A DNA stretch of 64,000 bases, from the NCBI GenBank assembly GCA_050014755.1, contig JBEKCS010000006.1, forward strand, positions 1 through 64,000, read 5' to 3'. Below, piece by piece: positions 24,695 to 32,984 of this stretch. Numbering within the stretch: position 1 is the first letter of the stretch; every line of letters starts with the position of its first letter. This DNA is from Bog-756 sp050014755 (GTDB taxonomy: Bacteria > Actinomycetota > Acidimicrobiia > Acidimicrobiales > RAAP-2). The translations under genes and the position numbers were made by a program. Below the pieces are notes generated by a model, which did no database searches, was not told the DNA's origin, and saw only the letters and a list, made by a program, of their open reading frames with translations.

Positions 24695-26938
24695 TCAGGA
24701 GTCCGGGCCGGCCGCGATGCCCACCACCGGCGCGTTGAGGCGGAAGCCCCCGGTGGAACCCTCGAACAGGGCGTCGCCGAATGCGAAGACACCTCCGTCG
24801 GCTGCCGTGAGCCAGTAGCCGTCGCCGGTGGCCGAAGCAGCCATGCCCACGATGGGCTGGGCGAGGGGATACCCGCCCATCGAACCGTAGAACCCGGCGG
24901 AGCCGAAGGAGAAGATTCCGCCGTCAGCAGCAACCAGCCAGTAGCCCCCGGTGCCGGGAGCCGGAACGGGGGCCAAGCCGACGATGAGACGGTTCAGCAC
25001 GAGTGAACCGGCCGACCCTTCGAACGGGGCCGACCCGAACGCGAAGACGCCGCCGTCGGCTGCGACGAGCCAGTAGCCGTCGTCGTCGGGTCCGGCGGCC
25101 ACACCGACCACCGGCGCGTTGAGGTGTTCTCCACCCGTGGACCCGGCGAACACCGCGTCACCGAAGGCGAAGACGCCACCGTCCGCCGCTACCAACCAGT
25201 AGCCACGTCCGTCCGGGGTCGGAGCGATCCCGACGATCGGCGCGGCCAAGGTGAGGCCACCCGCCGAACCGTAGAAGCCGGCGTCCCCGTAGTTGAACAC
25301 CCCGCCGTCGGCCGCCACCAGCCAATAGCCCTGGTGGTCCGGGGTCGGGGCCATACCGACCACCGGCGCGACCAGACGGAGGGATCCGGCCGATCCGGCA
25401 TAGGGGGCGGAACCGAATGCGAATACCCCGCCGTCGGCCGCCGACAACCAGTAGCCCGGCGACACCGGCGGCGGCGACGGTGGCCCCGGGAGTCCGGACG
25501 GGCCCTCGAGGGCGAGGAGCCGGTCGCTGTCATCCGGGGAGACGATCACGCCGTCGGCCGCCGCCGGTGACGGGAAGGAGCTGGCCGATCCCCCGGTCGG
25601 GAACTGCTGCTCGGCCACCCCCGTCGCCGGGTCCAGTCCATAGAGAGTGCCGTCCCCGATCGACCAGACCAGGCCGCCGGCCACGATCGGAGATCCGTGG
25701 GCCCCGCTCGTCGTCTTCCACAACGCCACGGGAGGGGAGTCCGTGGGGCTCACGGCGCGAAGTCCGTCACCGCACGGGACGAAGAGCGTGCCGTCGAGGT
25801 CCGCCGAGCCGCCGTCCGGGTCGGCTCCGCAGAATCCGGGAGTCTGCGCCACCTGCCCGCCGACGCCGCCGAGGTGGGGCTGGTCCATGACGTAGGCCGT
25901 CCGGAGTTTGCCTACCTGGAATACCAGCCCGTTCGAAAGGAGAGCCGGCGAGGTCGAGCCGAGGTCCTCGTCGTCGGCATTGTCGGAACGCCAGGTGGTC
26001 GGGGTGAACGAGTCGAGTAGCTGGGCGGTCGGGCTGAGCCGGAGCACGCTGTCGCCGGTGTCGCTGTCGGCCCCCGTCGTGTCGGCGCTGTTGCCGGTGG
26101 CCACCCACACGTCGCCCTGGGCGTCCACCGGGGGGGCGGAGCCCCCCATCCAGACCGCGCCCTGGTTGCCGCCGGATTCGTCGGCCACCGTGAACACCGA
26201 CGGGGTGGAACCATCCTCGGGGGCGGAGACGACCAGGCCGTGATAGGTGCCGCAGTCACCGTCGTTCCCACCGAACCCGACGATCACCCGCCCGTCGGTC
26301 AGTGCGAGCGACGCCCGCTGGAGCTCGAAGGCGGGGGATGCGACGGCGGGCGGGTCGATCACCTCGTTCAGGATCACCGCACCCGTGTACATATCGAGTC
26401 CGATGAGATGGTGGGAAGCGTTCCCCGGAACTTGTTCGGCGGCCACGACGAAGAGCTCCGAGCGAGCCGTGTCGATGACCGGCGTCGAGGTGATCCCGAC
26501 CGTCGGCCCGATGTCGCCGCACAGGCCGTGCACCGTCGATGGGGAGAACGGGGTCCCGACATGGTTCGACCACAGCACGGCCCCGCTGTCGGCGGCGAGG
26601 GCGTAGACGGTGTCGTTCTCGGTGGCGGCATAGACCCGTCCCGAGGCGATGAGGGGCTGACCGTAGAGCTGACCGTCGAATACCGGCGAGGTCCACGCCG
26701 TCCTGGCCGGAGTGAAGGAGTCACCCGACGGGTCGATCCCGGTGCGGGACCCGTTCTGGTCGAACGTCGTCCAACTGCTCGAGAGCACCGCCCTGGGCCT
26801 CGCCGCTGCTCTCGCCCCTGAGGCACCGGCGACGACGACGGAAACCGCCGACCCGACGACGACGGCCACCACCACGGCGCCGATGCCGGCAAGCCGGCAG
26901 ACGGCGACCTTTGGAGACACCGGGCGTACCCGTCGCAT
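24695..26938 (-). CDS. secreted beta-propeller protein with six GYWL repeats
   Basis: This 747-residue exported protein starts at ATG 26938, with basic residues and a long hydrophobic signal segment ending near ARAAARP. Residues about 60-490 form a PQQ-type beta-propeller (SGAVLWSNHVGTPFSPS, ADLDGTLFVPCGDGL). A Pro-rich linker leads to six C-terminal repeats of about 42 residues, each built as GYWL.AADGGVFAFG.A.F.GS. These repeats occur widely in Acidimicrobiia surface proteins, from memory. No catalytic residues are evident, so binding, adhesion or display is more likely. It runs toward the hydratase promoter region. Confidence 0.85.
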   Translation of the reverse strand: MRRVRPVSPKVAVCRLAGIGAVVVAVVVGSAVSVVVAGASGARAAARPRAVLSSSWTTFDQNGSRTGIDPSGDSFTPARTAWTSPVFDGQLYGQPLIASGRVYAATENDTVYALAADSGAVLWSNHVGTPFSPSTVHGLCGDIGPTVGITSTPVIDTARSELFVVAAEQVPGNASHHLIGLDMYTGAVILNEVIDPPAVASPAFELQRASLALTDGRVIVGFGGNDGDCGTYHGLVVSAPEDGSTPSVFTVADESGGNQGAVWMGGSAPPVDAQGDVWVATGNSADTTGADSDTGDSVLRLSPTAQLLDSFTPTTWRSDNADDEDLGSTSPALLSNGLVFQVGKLRTAYVMDQPHLGGVGGQVAQTPGFCGADPDGGSADLDGTLFVPCGDGLRAVSPTDSPPVALWKTTSGAHGSPIVAGGLVWSIGDGTLYGLDPATGVAEQQFPTGGSASSFPSPAAADGVIVSPDDSDRLLALEGPSGLPGPPSPPPVSPGYWLSAADGGVFAFGSAPYAGSAGSLRLVAPVVGMAPTPDHQGYWLVAADGGVFNYGDAGFYGSAGGLTLAAPIVGIAPTPDGRGYWLVAADGGVFAFGDAVFAGSTGGEHLNAPVVGVAAGPDDDGYWLVAADGGVFAFGSAPFEGSAGSLVLNRLIVGLAPVPAPGTGGYWLVAADGGIFSFGSAGFYGSMGGYPLAQPIVGMAASATGDGYWLTAADGGVFAFGDALFEGSTGGFRLNAPVVGIAAGPDS

Positions 26939-27020
26939 CCCCCTACTCAACCACGCGCCGGAAGCACGTGCACAGGACGGTCGGCGCACGTCTGCCGGCC
27001 GGGGCGCCTGCCCCCGCCGG

Positions 27021-28181
27021 TCAGATCCGCTCGATGATCGTGCCGGTGGCCAGCGCGCCACCACAGCACATGGTGATCAGTGCCAGGTTCTTGTCCGTGC
27101 GCTCGAGCTCGTGGAGCGCGGTGGTGATCAGGCGTGCGCCGGTCGAACCCACCGGGTGGCCGAGGGCGATGGCACCGCCGTTGACATTGACCTTGTCCCA
27201 GTCGACCTCGTGGACCTTGCCCCACGACATGACGACCGAGGCGAACGCCTCGTTGACCTCGAAGATGTCGATGTCGGACATGGTCATCCCGGCCTTCTTC
27301 AGGACGTCGGAGGTGGCGGCCACCGGTCCGTCCAGGTGGTAATAGGGATCGGAGCCCACCAGGGTCTGGGCCACGATGCGGGCACGGGGTCGCAATCCGG
27401 CCTCGCCGGCACGCTCCTGGGACATCCACAGAACGGCGGCCGCCCCGTCGGAGATCTGCGAGCTGTTGCCGGCCGTGTGCATGCCGTCGGGCAGGACCGG
27501 CTTGAGGCCGGCCAGACCCTCCTTCGTGGTGTCGCGGGGGCCCTGGTCGCGCGCTACCAGGGTGCGCTCGCCGGTCGGGCCCTCGGCACCCATCACCGGA
27601 GCCTCGACCGGCACGATCTCCCGGTCGAAGCGGCCCTCGGCGACGGCCACCGCGGCCTTGCGCTGCGACTCGAAGCCCAGCCAGTCGACGTCCTCCCGGG
27701 TGATGCCGTACTTCTGGGCGATGCGCTCGGCCGCGTTGAACTGGTCGGGCATGTCCCAGGGGAAGTCGTCGGGGCGGGACTTGCCCGGTCCGTTGAAGGC
27801 GTTGGCCCCGAGGCCGACCCGGCTCATGGCCTCGACGCCGCAGGCGATTCCGGAGTGGATGGCATCGGCGCCGATGAGGTTGGCGATGAAGTGGTTGGCC
27901 TGCTGGGCGGAGCCGCACTGGCAGTCGACGGTGGTGGCCGCCGTCTCGTAGGGCATGCCCTGACTCAACCACGCGGTGCGGGTGACATTGGACGCCTGCT
28001 CGCCGGCCTGGGTCACGCACCCACCGACGATCTGTTCGACGCTCCCGGGGTCGACCCCGGCCTTCTTCACCAGCTCGACCTGGGCCTGGCCCAGGAGGTC
28101 GGCGGCGTGGAACCCGGACAGCCATCCGTTGCGCTTACCGATCGGTGTGCGGACTGCTTCGACGATGACCGGCTGGGCCAT
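27021..28181 (-). CDS. fadA5: steroid 3-ketoacyl-CoA thiolase, FadA5-like
   Basis: This 386-residue thiolase starts at ATG 28181 with GGGGGA upstream. PVIVEAVRTPIGKRNGWLSG, GVDPGSVEQIVGGCVTQAGE, TVDCQCGSAQQANHFIANLI and ACGVEAMSRVGLGANA match mycobacterial FadA5 almost word for word, as I recall it. The nucleophile Cys is in DCQCGS, the His in ALGHPVGSTGAR and the second Cys in ITMCCGGAL. FadA5 cleaves acetyl-CoA from 3,22-dioxo-chol-4-ene-24-oyl-CoA. A KstR-like box stands about 100 bases upstream, overlapping the -10. A symbol is given because identity in the motifs is high. Confidence 0.95.
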   Translation of the reverse strand: MAQPVIVEAVRTPIGKRNGWLSGFHAADLLGQAQVELVKKAGVDPGSVEQIVGGCVTQAGEQASNVTRTAWLSQGMPYETAATTVDCQCGSAQQANHFIANLIGADAIHSGIACGVEAMSRVGLGANAFNGPGKSRPDDFPWDMPDQFNAAERIAQKYGITREDVDWLGFESQRKAAVAVAEGRFDREIVPVEAPVMGAEGPTGERTLVARDQGPRDTTKEGLAGLKPVLPDGMHTAGNSSQISDGAAAVLWMSQERAGEAGLRPRARIVAQTLVGSDPYYHLDGPVAATSDVLKKAGMTMSDIDIFEVNEAFASVVMSWGKVHEVDWDKVNVNGGAIALGHPVGSTGARLITTALHELERTDKNLALITMCCGGALATGTIIERI

Positions 28182-28276
28182 GGTGGATCCCCCTTGAGAG
28201 TTCTCGTTGGTGGTGTGGGTGATGAGTACTGACCGGCCGTCGGAGACTGCCTCGTCCCGACCCGGCGGCAGAAGTA

Positions 28277-28290
28277 TAGAACCGGTTCTA
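28277..28290 (-). promoter_or_regulatory. KstR-like box in the fadA5 promoter
   Basis: TAGAACCGGTTCTA is a perfect 14-base palindrome and an exact KstR match. On the minus strand its last TA begins the -10 TATACT (28278-28273). The 413-base gap 28182-28594 holds this element and otherwise nothing I can identify. The box might also affect the divergent sterol-desaturase-family gene. Confidence 0.75.
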
Positions 28291-28594
28291 CTCACTCGGC
28301 CCATCGGCGCAGGATCGGCCCTCCCGTTGTCCCCCGCCCGCTGCCCACCGCCGACCCCGCCTGGGCCCCGGCGCCCCCTGCGTGTGCCGGTCGGGCCGCC
28401 GGGAGGCGGGTGACAACCGGTGCGGTACTGTGCCCATCGGCGCCGGTTCGGTCAGCTGCTGATCAGCGACGGGCGCCGGCCCCGCCGATCGAGGGGAGAC
28501 GTCAGGTGAGTGGTGAACATCGGCTGCCAGCCCGCGGACGGCGCGGTGGACACGTGCGTCCCGATCGCGCCGAACGTTCCGGGACCACGATTCG

Positions 28595-29773
28595 ATGCCC
28601 GTCGTGCCGACCCGACGCCGACCCCGGTGTGCGACCGTGACGTGGCCCTCCAAGCCGGGCTCCGACGCCGTCGACCTGACGGTGGTCGCCGTCCCGGGCT
28701 ACTTCGCCGCCATGGGGCTCGAGTACCTGGCCCAGCGCCGGCGACTCACCCGGGGCGGGGCCCCGTCGGCCGGCGACTACGAGCGCCAGGACACCCGGGC
28801 CAGCCTGACCATGGGAACCCTCAGCCTGCTCGCGCCCTTCGTGGTCCCCCGGATCCTCCGCCCGGTCACCCCCGGCCGGGGCCGCTTCGCCAAGACCCTG
28901 GTCGGCGTGGCTGTCGCCGCTGCGGCGGCCACCACGGTGGCCGACATCGTGGCCCGACGGTCCGAGCGTCGGGAGGAGGACGACACCGATGATTCGGCGG
29001 AGACCCACGAGTCGGCCGGGCCGGTCGCTCCCGCCCGTCGGTTGGCCTCGGTCGGCGGTGTCGTCGCCATCGCCGCCGGAGGCCTGGCTGTCACCACGGC
29101 CTGGGCCACCGCCACCACGCCGGAGAAGCTCTGGCGCAGGCGGCTGGTCCCGTCGCTCGGCAACGGGCGGGCGGCACTGGCAGCAGCCATCGTCGGCTGG
29201 GACTTCATCTACTACTGGAACCACCGGTTCATGCACACCAGCCGCTACATGTGGGCGGTCCACGAGGTCCACCACTCGAGCGAGCGCTACAACCTGTCGA
29301 CCGCACTCCGCCAGCCGGTGGCCGACGCGCTCGGCACCATGCTCCCCTACGGGCTGCTCTGCCTGTTCGGCATCCCGCCGGACGCGGTGGCCACGGCCCG
29401 CGGCGTCAACCTGATCTACCAGTTCTGGATCCACACCGAGGCCATCGACCGGATCGGGCGCGCGGAACGGGCACTCAACTCACCCTCCCACCACCGGGTG
29501 CACCACGGGACGAACCGCCAGTACCTCGACAGGAACCACGGCGGCATCCTGATCGTCTGGGACCGGATGTTCGGCACCTTCGAGCCCGAGGACGAGCGCG
29601 TCGTCTACGGCCTCACCACCAACATCGACACCTTCAACCCGGGCCGCATCGCCACCCACGAGTACGTGGACATGGCCCGGGACGTGGCGTCGTCCACCGG
29701 GTGGGTCGAGCGGCTGTCCTACGTGCTGCGTGGACCCGGCTGGGCCATGCGCCACCGGGCGCTCACCGCCTGA
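28595..29773 (+). CDS. sterol desaturase/fatty acid hydroxylase family protein
   Basis: This 392-residue membrane di-iron oxygenase starts at ATG 28595; GTG 28637 would give 378 residues and also fits. The His clusters that bind iron are HRFMH, HEVHHSS and SHHRVHH. The N-terminal 150 residues hold further hydrophobic helices with a charged break (ERREEDDTDDS). Family members hydroxylate or desaturate sterols and lipids. It is divergent from fadA5, so a steroid-linked role is plausible, but the substrate is not shown by the sequence. Confidence 0.88.
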   Translation: MPVVPTRRRPRCATVTWPSKPGSDAVDLTVVAVPGYFAAMGLEYLAQRRRLTRGGAPSAGDYERQDTRASLTMGTLSLLAPFVVPRILRPVTPGRGRFAKTLVGVAVAAAAATTVADIVARRSERREEDDTDDSAETHESAGPVAPARRLASVGGVVAIAAGGLAVTTAWATATTPEKLWRRRLVPSLGNGRAALAAAIVGWDFIYYWNHRFMHTSRYMWAVHEVHHSSERYNLSTALRQPVADALGTMLPYGLLCLFGIPPDAVATARGVNLIYQFWIHTEAIDRIGRAERALNSPSHHRVHHGTNRQYLDRNHGGILIVWDRMFGTFEPEDERVVYGLTTNIDTFNPGRIATHEYVDMARDVASSTGWVERLSYVLRGPGWAMRHRALTA

Positions 29774-29807
29774 GCCGACCCGGGAGCCGTGCCGCTTCGC
29801 CCGCCGT

Positions 29808-30362
29808 TCATCCGCCCGACCCATCGGAGTCGAACGACAGAACGGTCTGCACAAAGAACCCCGCCTTGGCAGACACGCGTTGTGGTCGGTAGAAGCGCTC
29901 CACTACGTCGTAGGCCTCGTCAACGCTGGTAATGCCGATGCGTGCAGAAAGGAGTCTCAAGTCGTCGTCCAGACCGATCCGGGCCGACACCGCCTTCATG
30001 GCGAAGAGATACTCCGGGGACGGCACGACGATGTGAATCCCCTCGCGGTTGATTTCATGTTGTTGACCTCTGTCCTGCCCATCGGGAAGCAGCCCCTTCA
30101 CACTGTCGTTCAACCAGTCTCGGGGGAGTCCGAACTCGCCGGCCATCGCCCTGGCGACTTCGTAGACTTCCATCTTCGGTTCGAAGACAGCGTCGATGTC
30201 CCTTGTAGCCCGGTCGTCGCTGTAGGCCAGTGCGATCGCCCCTCCGCCGACGACGAACATGTCCACCGACAGCCCTCGGGCCGCACACTTTTTGCCGAGC
30301 TCCCCGAGCAACTCTTCGATTCTCGCGTGGCCGAGGAGTGGTCCGTCAGCTTTGGAGGTCAC
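29808..30362 (-). CDS. nucleotidyltransferase-fold protein (possible toxin)
   Basis: This 184-residue protein has the nucleotidyltransferase signature VVGGGAIALAYSDDRATRDI followed by DAVF, giving the GG-x-n-D-x-D acidic pair of DUF6036/AbiEii/MenT-like enzymes. The body has GIHIVVPSPEYLFAMKAVS, a typical downstream helix of that group. The ATG overlaps the HTH gene stop by 4 bases, so they form one translational unit. In many such pairs the enzyme is a toxin that modifies tRNA 3' ends. That role is inferred from fold and gene order only. Confidence 0.8.
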   Translation of the reverse strand: MTSKADGPLLGHARIEELLGELGKKCAARGLSVDMFVVGGGAIALAYSDDRATRDIDAVFEPKMEVYEVARAMAGEFGLPRDWLNDSVKGLLPDGQDRGQQHEINREGIHIVVPSPEYLFAMKAVSARIGLDDDLRLLSARIGITSVDEAYDVVERFYRPQRVSAKAGFFVQTVLSFDSDGSGG

Positions 30363-30934
30363 ACCGACTCCAATGAGTCGGGATCGATCATCACGCCCCG
30401 GGAACGAAAGGGCTCAGGTGAGTGGGCACGAAGGAACTCGTAGAAGGCCGGATCGTCGGTGACGAACCAATCCCTATCCGATCTGACACCTTTGACCCAC
30501 TCCGGCACAGGGAGATCGCCCCGTCCGGCCAGGTCCTCGGTGGAACCGGCGAGAAGAGCATCCCAACGCCGATCACCGGTCGTGGATGGGCGGGCGAAAA
30601 ACACCTGTCGGTCAATCGGACGTGACACCCATTTGGCATTCGACCGTTGTTCCCGGACGATTCGCAAGAGCTCTCTGAGGGACCATCCATGTCGGAGGCC
30701 CGATCGAATGGCAGCCGAGGCTTCCGGAGTGGTCAACAGTCCGTGGACATAGATGTCGCTCCCGGATCCAGCATCGATGGCATCGAGGATCCGCTGCAGC
30801 GTCGATCCGCCCGGCACTTTGTCGCCGCGCTCGTATGCGGCGACGTTGCTCTCCGACGTACCGGTCACGCGTGCCACCTGAGCTGCGGTCAGCCCCGCCT
30901 CACGTCTTCGGCTGCGGAGCGCCCACCCATCCAT
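30359..30934 (-). CDS. XRE-family HTH regulator (possible antitoxin)
   Basis: This 191-residue protein has an N-terminal XRE HTH (LRSRRREAGLTAAQVARVTG, SESNVAAYERGDKVPGG) at about residues 5-50. A longer C-terminal part (RPIDRQVFFARPSTTGDRRW) has no family I recognise. The start at ATG 30934 is preceded by three TATCAGT repeats and a -10-like TATAGT that would give a leaderless RNA. The downstream nucleotidyltransferase gene overlaps by 4 bases. The layout suits an autoregulating antitoxin. The base composition is visibly lower in GC than that of neighbours, which suggests transfer. Confidence 0.85.
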   Translation of the reverse strand: MDGWALRSRRREAGLTAAQVARVTGTSESNVAAYERGDKVPGGSTLQRILDAIDAGSGSDIYVHGLLTTPEASAAIRSGLRHGWSLRELLRIVREQRSNAKWVSRPIDRQVFFARPSTTGDRRWDALLAGSTEDLAGRGDLPVPEWVKGVRSDRDWFVTDDPAFYEFLRAHSPEPFRSRGVMIDPDSLESV

Positions 30935-30944
30935 GCATCGACTA

Positions 30945-30965
30945 TATCAGTTATCAGTTATCAGT
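30945..30965. promoter_or_regulatory. three tandem TATCAGT repeats upstream of the HTH gene
   Basis: TATCAGT occurs three times head to tail (30945-30951, 30952-30958, 30959-30965), read as ACTGATA on the gene strand. They lie 11-31 bases before the ATG and overlap the -10 region, where an autorepressor would bind. Confidence 0.6.
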
Positions 30966-31008
30966 GCCCGGGACAGCGGCATCCATGGTCGCCACCGGGT
31001 GCTCACCC

Positions 31009-32160
31009 CTACCCGAGCAGCCCCTTGGCGATGACCACCCGCTGGATCTGGTTGGTGCCCTCGTAGATCTGGGTGATCTTGGCGTCGCGCATGAACCGCT
31101 CCACCGGAAAGTCCTTCGTGTACCCGTAGCCGCCCAGCAGCTGCACGGCATCGGTGGTCACGGCCATGGCCGTGTCCGAGGCGAAGCACTTGGCCATCGC
31201 CCCGATGGTGGTCAGCTCGCCCTCGGGGTCCCCGTCGTCGATCAGCGAGCACGCCCGGTAGACGAGCGATCGGGCCGCCTCGTTCCGCATGGCCATCTCG
31301 GCGATCATGAAGCGCAGTCCCTGCAGATCGGCGATGGGCTTGCCGAACGCCGTTCGGTCCCCCATGTAGCCGGCGGCGACGTCGATCGCGCCCTGGGCGA
31401 TCCCGACCGCCTGGGCACCGACGGTCGGCCGGCTGCGGTCGAGAGTGTGCATGGCGATGGTGAACCCCTGACCCTCCTCGCCGATCAGGTGCGACGACGG
31501 AACCCGGACCTCGTCGAAGGTGACGCCGGCGGTCGGGCTGCCGCGCAGGCCCATCTTGTCCTCGTGGTGGCCCACCTCCACGCCCCACCCGGCCTCGACC
31601 AGGAAGCAGCTGATCCCCCGGCGCCCCGCGTCGGGGTCGGTCACCGCGAACACCGTGTAGGTGTCCGAGACGCCGGCATTGGTGATCCAGTGCTTGGCGC
31701 CGGTCAACACGTAGTCGCTGCCGTCGCGCACGGCCCGGGTGCGCATGGAGGCGACGTCACTGCCGGCGTCGGCCTCGGACAGGCAGTAGCTGGCCTGCGC
31801 GGCCCCGGACGCGATCTTCGGCAGGTACTCGGCCTTCAGCTCCTGGCTGGCCCAGTTCATCACCGGGAGCATCCCCAGCTTGGAGATGAGGAGCGTGACG
31901 GACGTCGAGGCACAGACCCGGGCGATCTCCTCGGTTGTGATCGCCTGGGTGATCATGTCGGCTCCGGCCCCCCCGTACTCCACCGGAACGCCGAGTGCGG
32001 GCAGTTCGAGCTCGACGCAGGCGTCGAACGACGCCTGCGGGAACGCCGAGTCCCGATCGGCGGCGGCGGCATGGGGTGCGACCCGGGCCTCGGCGAACTT
32101 CCGGAGCGTGTCGCGGAATTCGCGGTGGGTGTCGGTGAGACCGAACGAGGTGCTTTCCAT
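31009..32160 (-). CDS. acyl-CoA dehydrogenase (FadE-like)
   Basis: This 383-residue ACAD of normal length has YCLSEADAGSDVASMRTRA and HWITNAGVSDTYTVFA for FAD/acyl binding, ALDRSRPTVGAQAVGIAQGA-type helices (HTLDRSRPTVGAQ), AVQLLGGYGYTKDFPVERFM with the C-terminal signature, and IYEGTNQIQRVVIAKGLLG. The catalytic Glu sits in YEGT. It resembles FadE25-type short/branched-chain enzymes. ATG 32160 may be leaderless: a -10-like TAACTT stands 6 bases before it. The gene lies among steroid/fatty-acid genes and has its own operator. Confidence 0.94.
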   Translation of the reverse strand: MESTSFGLTDTHREFRDTLRKFAEARVAPHAAAADRDSAFPQASFDACVELELPALGVPVEYGGAGADMITQAITTEEIARVCASTSVTLLISKLGMLPVMNWASQELKAEYLPKIASGAAQASYCLSEADAGSDVASMRTRAVRDGSDYVLTGAKHWITNAGVSDTYTVFAVTDPDAGRRGISCFLVEAGWGVEVGHHEDKMGLRGSPTAGVTFDEVRVPSSHLIGEEGQGFTIAMHTLDRSRPTVGAQAVGIAQGAIDVAAGYMGDRTAFGKPIADLQGLRFMIAEMAMRNEAARSLVYRACSLIDDGDPEGELTTIGAMAKCFASDTAMAVTTDAVQLLGGYGYTKDFPVERFMRDAKITQIYEGTNQIQRVVIAKGLLG

Positions 32161-32170
32161 GGCACCAAGT

Positions 32171-32182
32171 TACCGAGCGGTA
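32171..32182 (-). promoter_or_regulatory. candidate operator in the acyl-CoA dehydrogenase promoter
   Basis: TACCG-AG-CGGTA is an inverted repeat with 5-base arms. On the gene strand its last TA begins the -10-like TAACTT, the same geometry as the KstR-like boxes but with a different half-site. A different TetR-type repressor is suggested. Confidence 0.45.
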
Positions 32183-32304
32183 GCAAATTCGGACATTCCG
32201 AGCCTCGAAATTCACTAAAGGCGTTCCGGACGGAGGCCGATACCTCAGGAGCCAGAACGCGACCCCGGCGGTCGACGCCCCCGAGCCCTGTGGAGATGGA
32301 ATCC

Positions 32305-32871
32305 ATGAGTGAGATGCCCGAAGGAACCGGATGGTGCCTCGGCGACGACGGCTCCTGGCATCGTTCGGAGACCGCCGCTGCGCCGGATCAGAACGACCAG
32401 CGCCGTGTCGCCCCGATCCCGGTGCCCGAACTCCCACTGCCTGATCGTGGGCCGGCGACGGTCGCACCCGCGTTCCCGACGACGATCCAGGGGATGTCCA
32501 CGGACACGGCCGGCGAGTCGACGCCCGGTCCGGCGACCCCGCAGCACCCCACCTGGACCGGTGAGTCCGATCAACGTCCCGAGGCTGGCCCCAAGTACCC
32601 CGATCTGTTCCAGCAGGCAGTTGCCGGATCGGCGCTCGCCAACGCGGTCACCGTCAACTACGCCGACGGGCTGGAGCACGAGACGCACGACACGCCGTCC
32701 ACGTCCTCCCCGTTCGACGACTCCCATCTCCTCGTCTCCTCGTCGGCCCACACGCCGGCCGAAGTGGGCGCCTTCATCGGCGCTTCGGCCAAGAAGCGGT
32801 GGCGCCGCGGCCACCTCGGCCCACGTTCCTTCTTCCCCCAATCGGCCACCTCAGACCGGGCCTCCGACTGA
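32305..32871 (+). CDS. hypothetical protein
   Basis: This 188-residue protein starts at ATG 32305, 9 bases after GGAG; ATG 32296 would add three residues. It opens EMPEGTGWCLGDDGSWHRSE, like the tryptophan-containing DUF2510-type start of many actinobacterial proteins. A long Pro/Ser/Thr-rich disordered part and a basic tail (AKKRWRRGHLGPRSFFPQS) follow. It has no signal peptide. Divergent from the acyl-CoA dehydrogenase. Function unknown. Confidence 0.6.
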   Translation: MSEMPEGTGWCLGDDGSWHRSETAAAPDQNDQRRVAPIPVPELPLPDRGPATVAPAFPTTIQGMSTDTAGESTPGPATPQHPTWTGESDQRPEAGPKYPDLFQQAVAGSALANAVTVNYADGLEHETHDTPSTSSPFDDSHLLVSSSAHTPAEVGAFIGASAKKRWRRGHLGPRSFFPQSATSDRASD

Positions 32872-32947
32872 CGCTCTTTCCTCCAGGAGCGAGGGCCGAC
32901 CGCAACCCCCGGCGCCGGTCCGCTCAGTCGGAGTCCCCGAGGTGGTT

Positions 32948-32971
32948 GGTCACCGGGGAATCCCCGTGACC
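32948..32971. terminator. hairpin terminator between convergent genes
   Basis: GGTCAC (C bulge) GGGG-AAT-CCCC GTGACC forms a stem of about ten pairs in the gap between the hypothetical gene at 32305 and the minus-strand gene at 32985. No T-run. Confidence 0.5.
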
Positions 32972-32984
32972 GACTGCGAAACGG

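Noticed and set aside
30835..32304. A long open plus-strand frame running into the hypothetical gene at 32305
   Set aside because: It is antisense to the acyl-CoA dehydrogenase, and its His/Gly/Arg-rich product looks like a GC-skewed shadow. Only the part from 32305 is kept.
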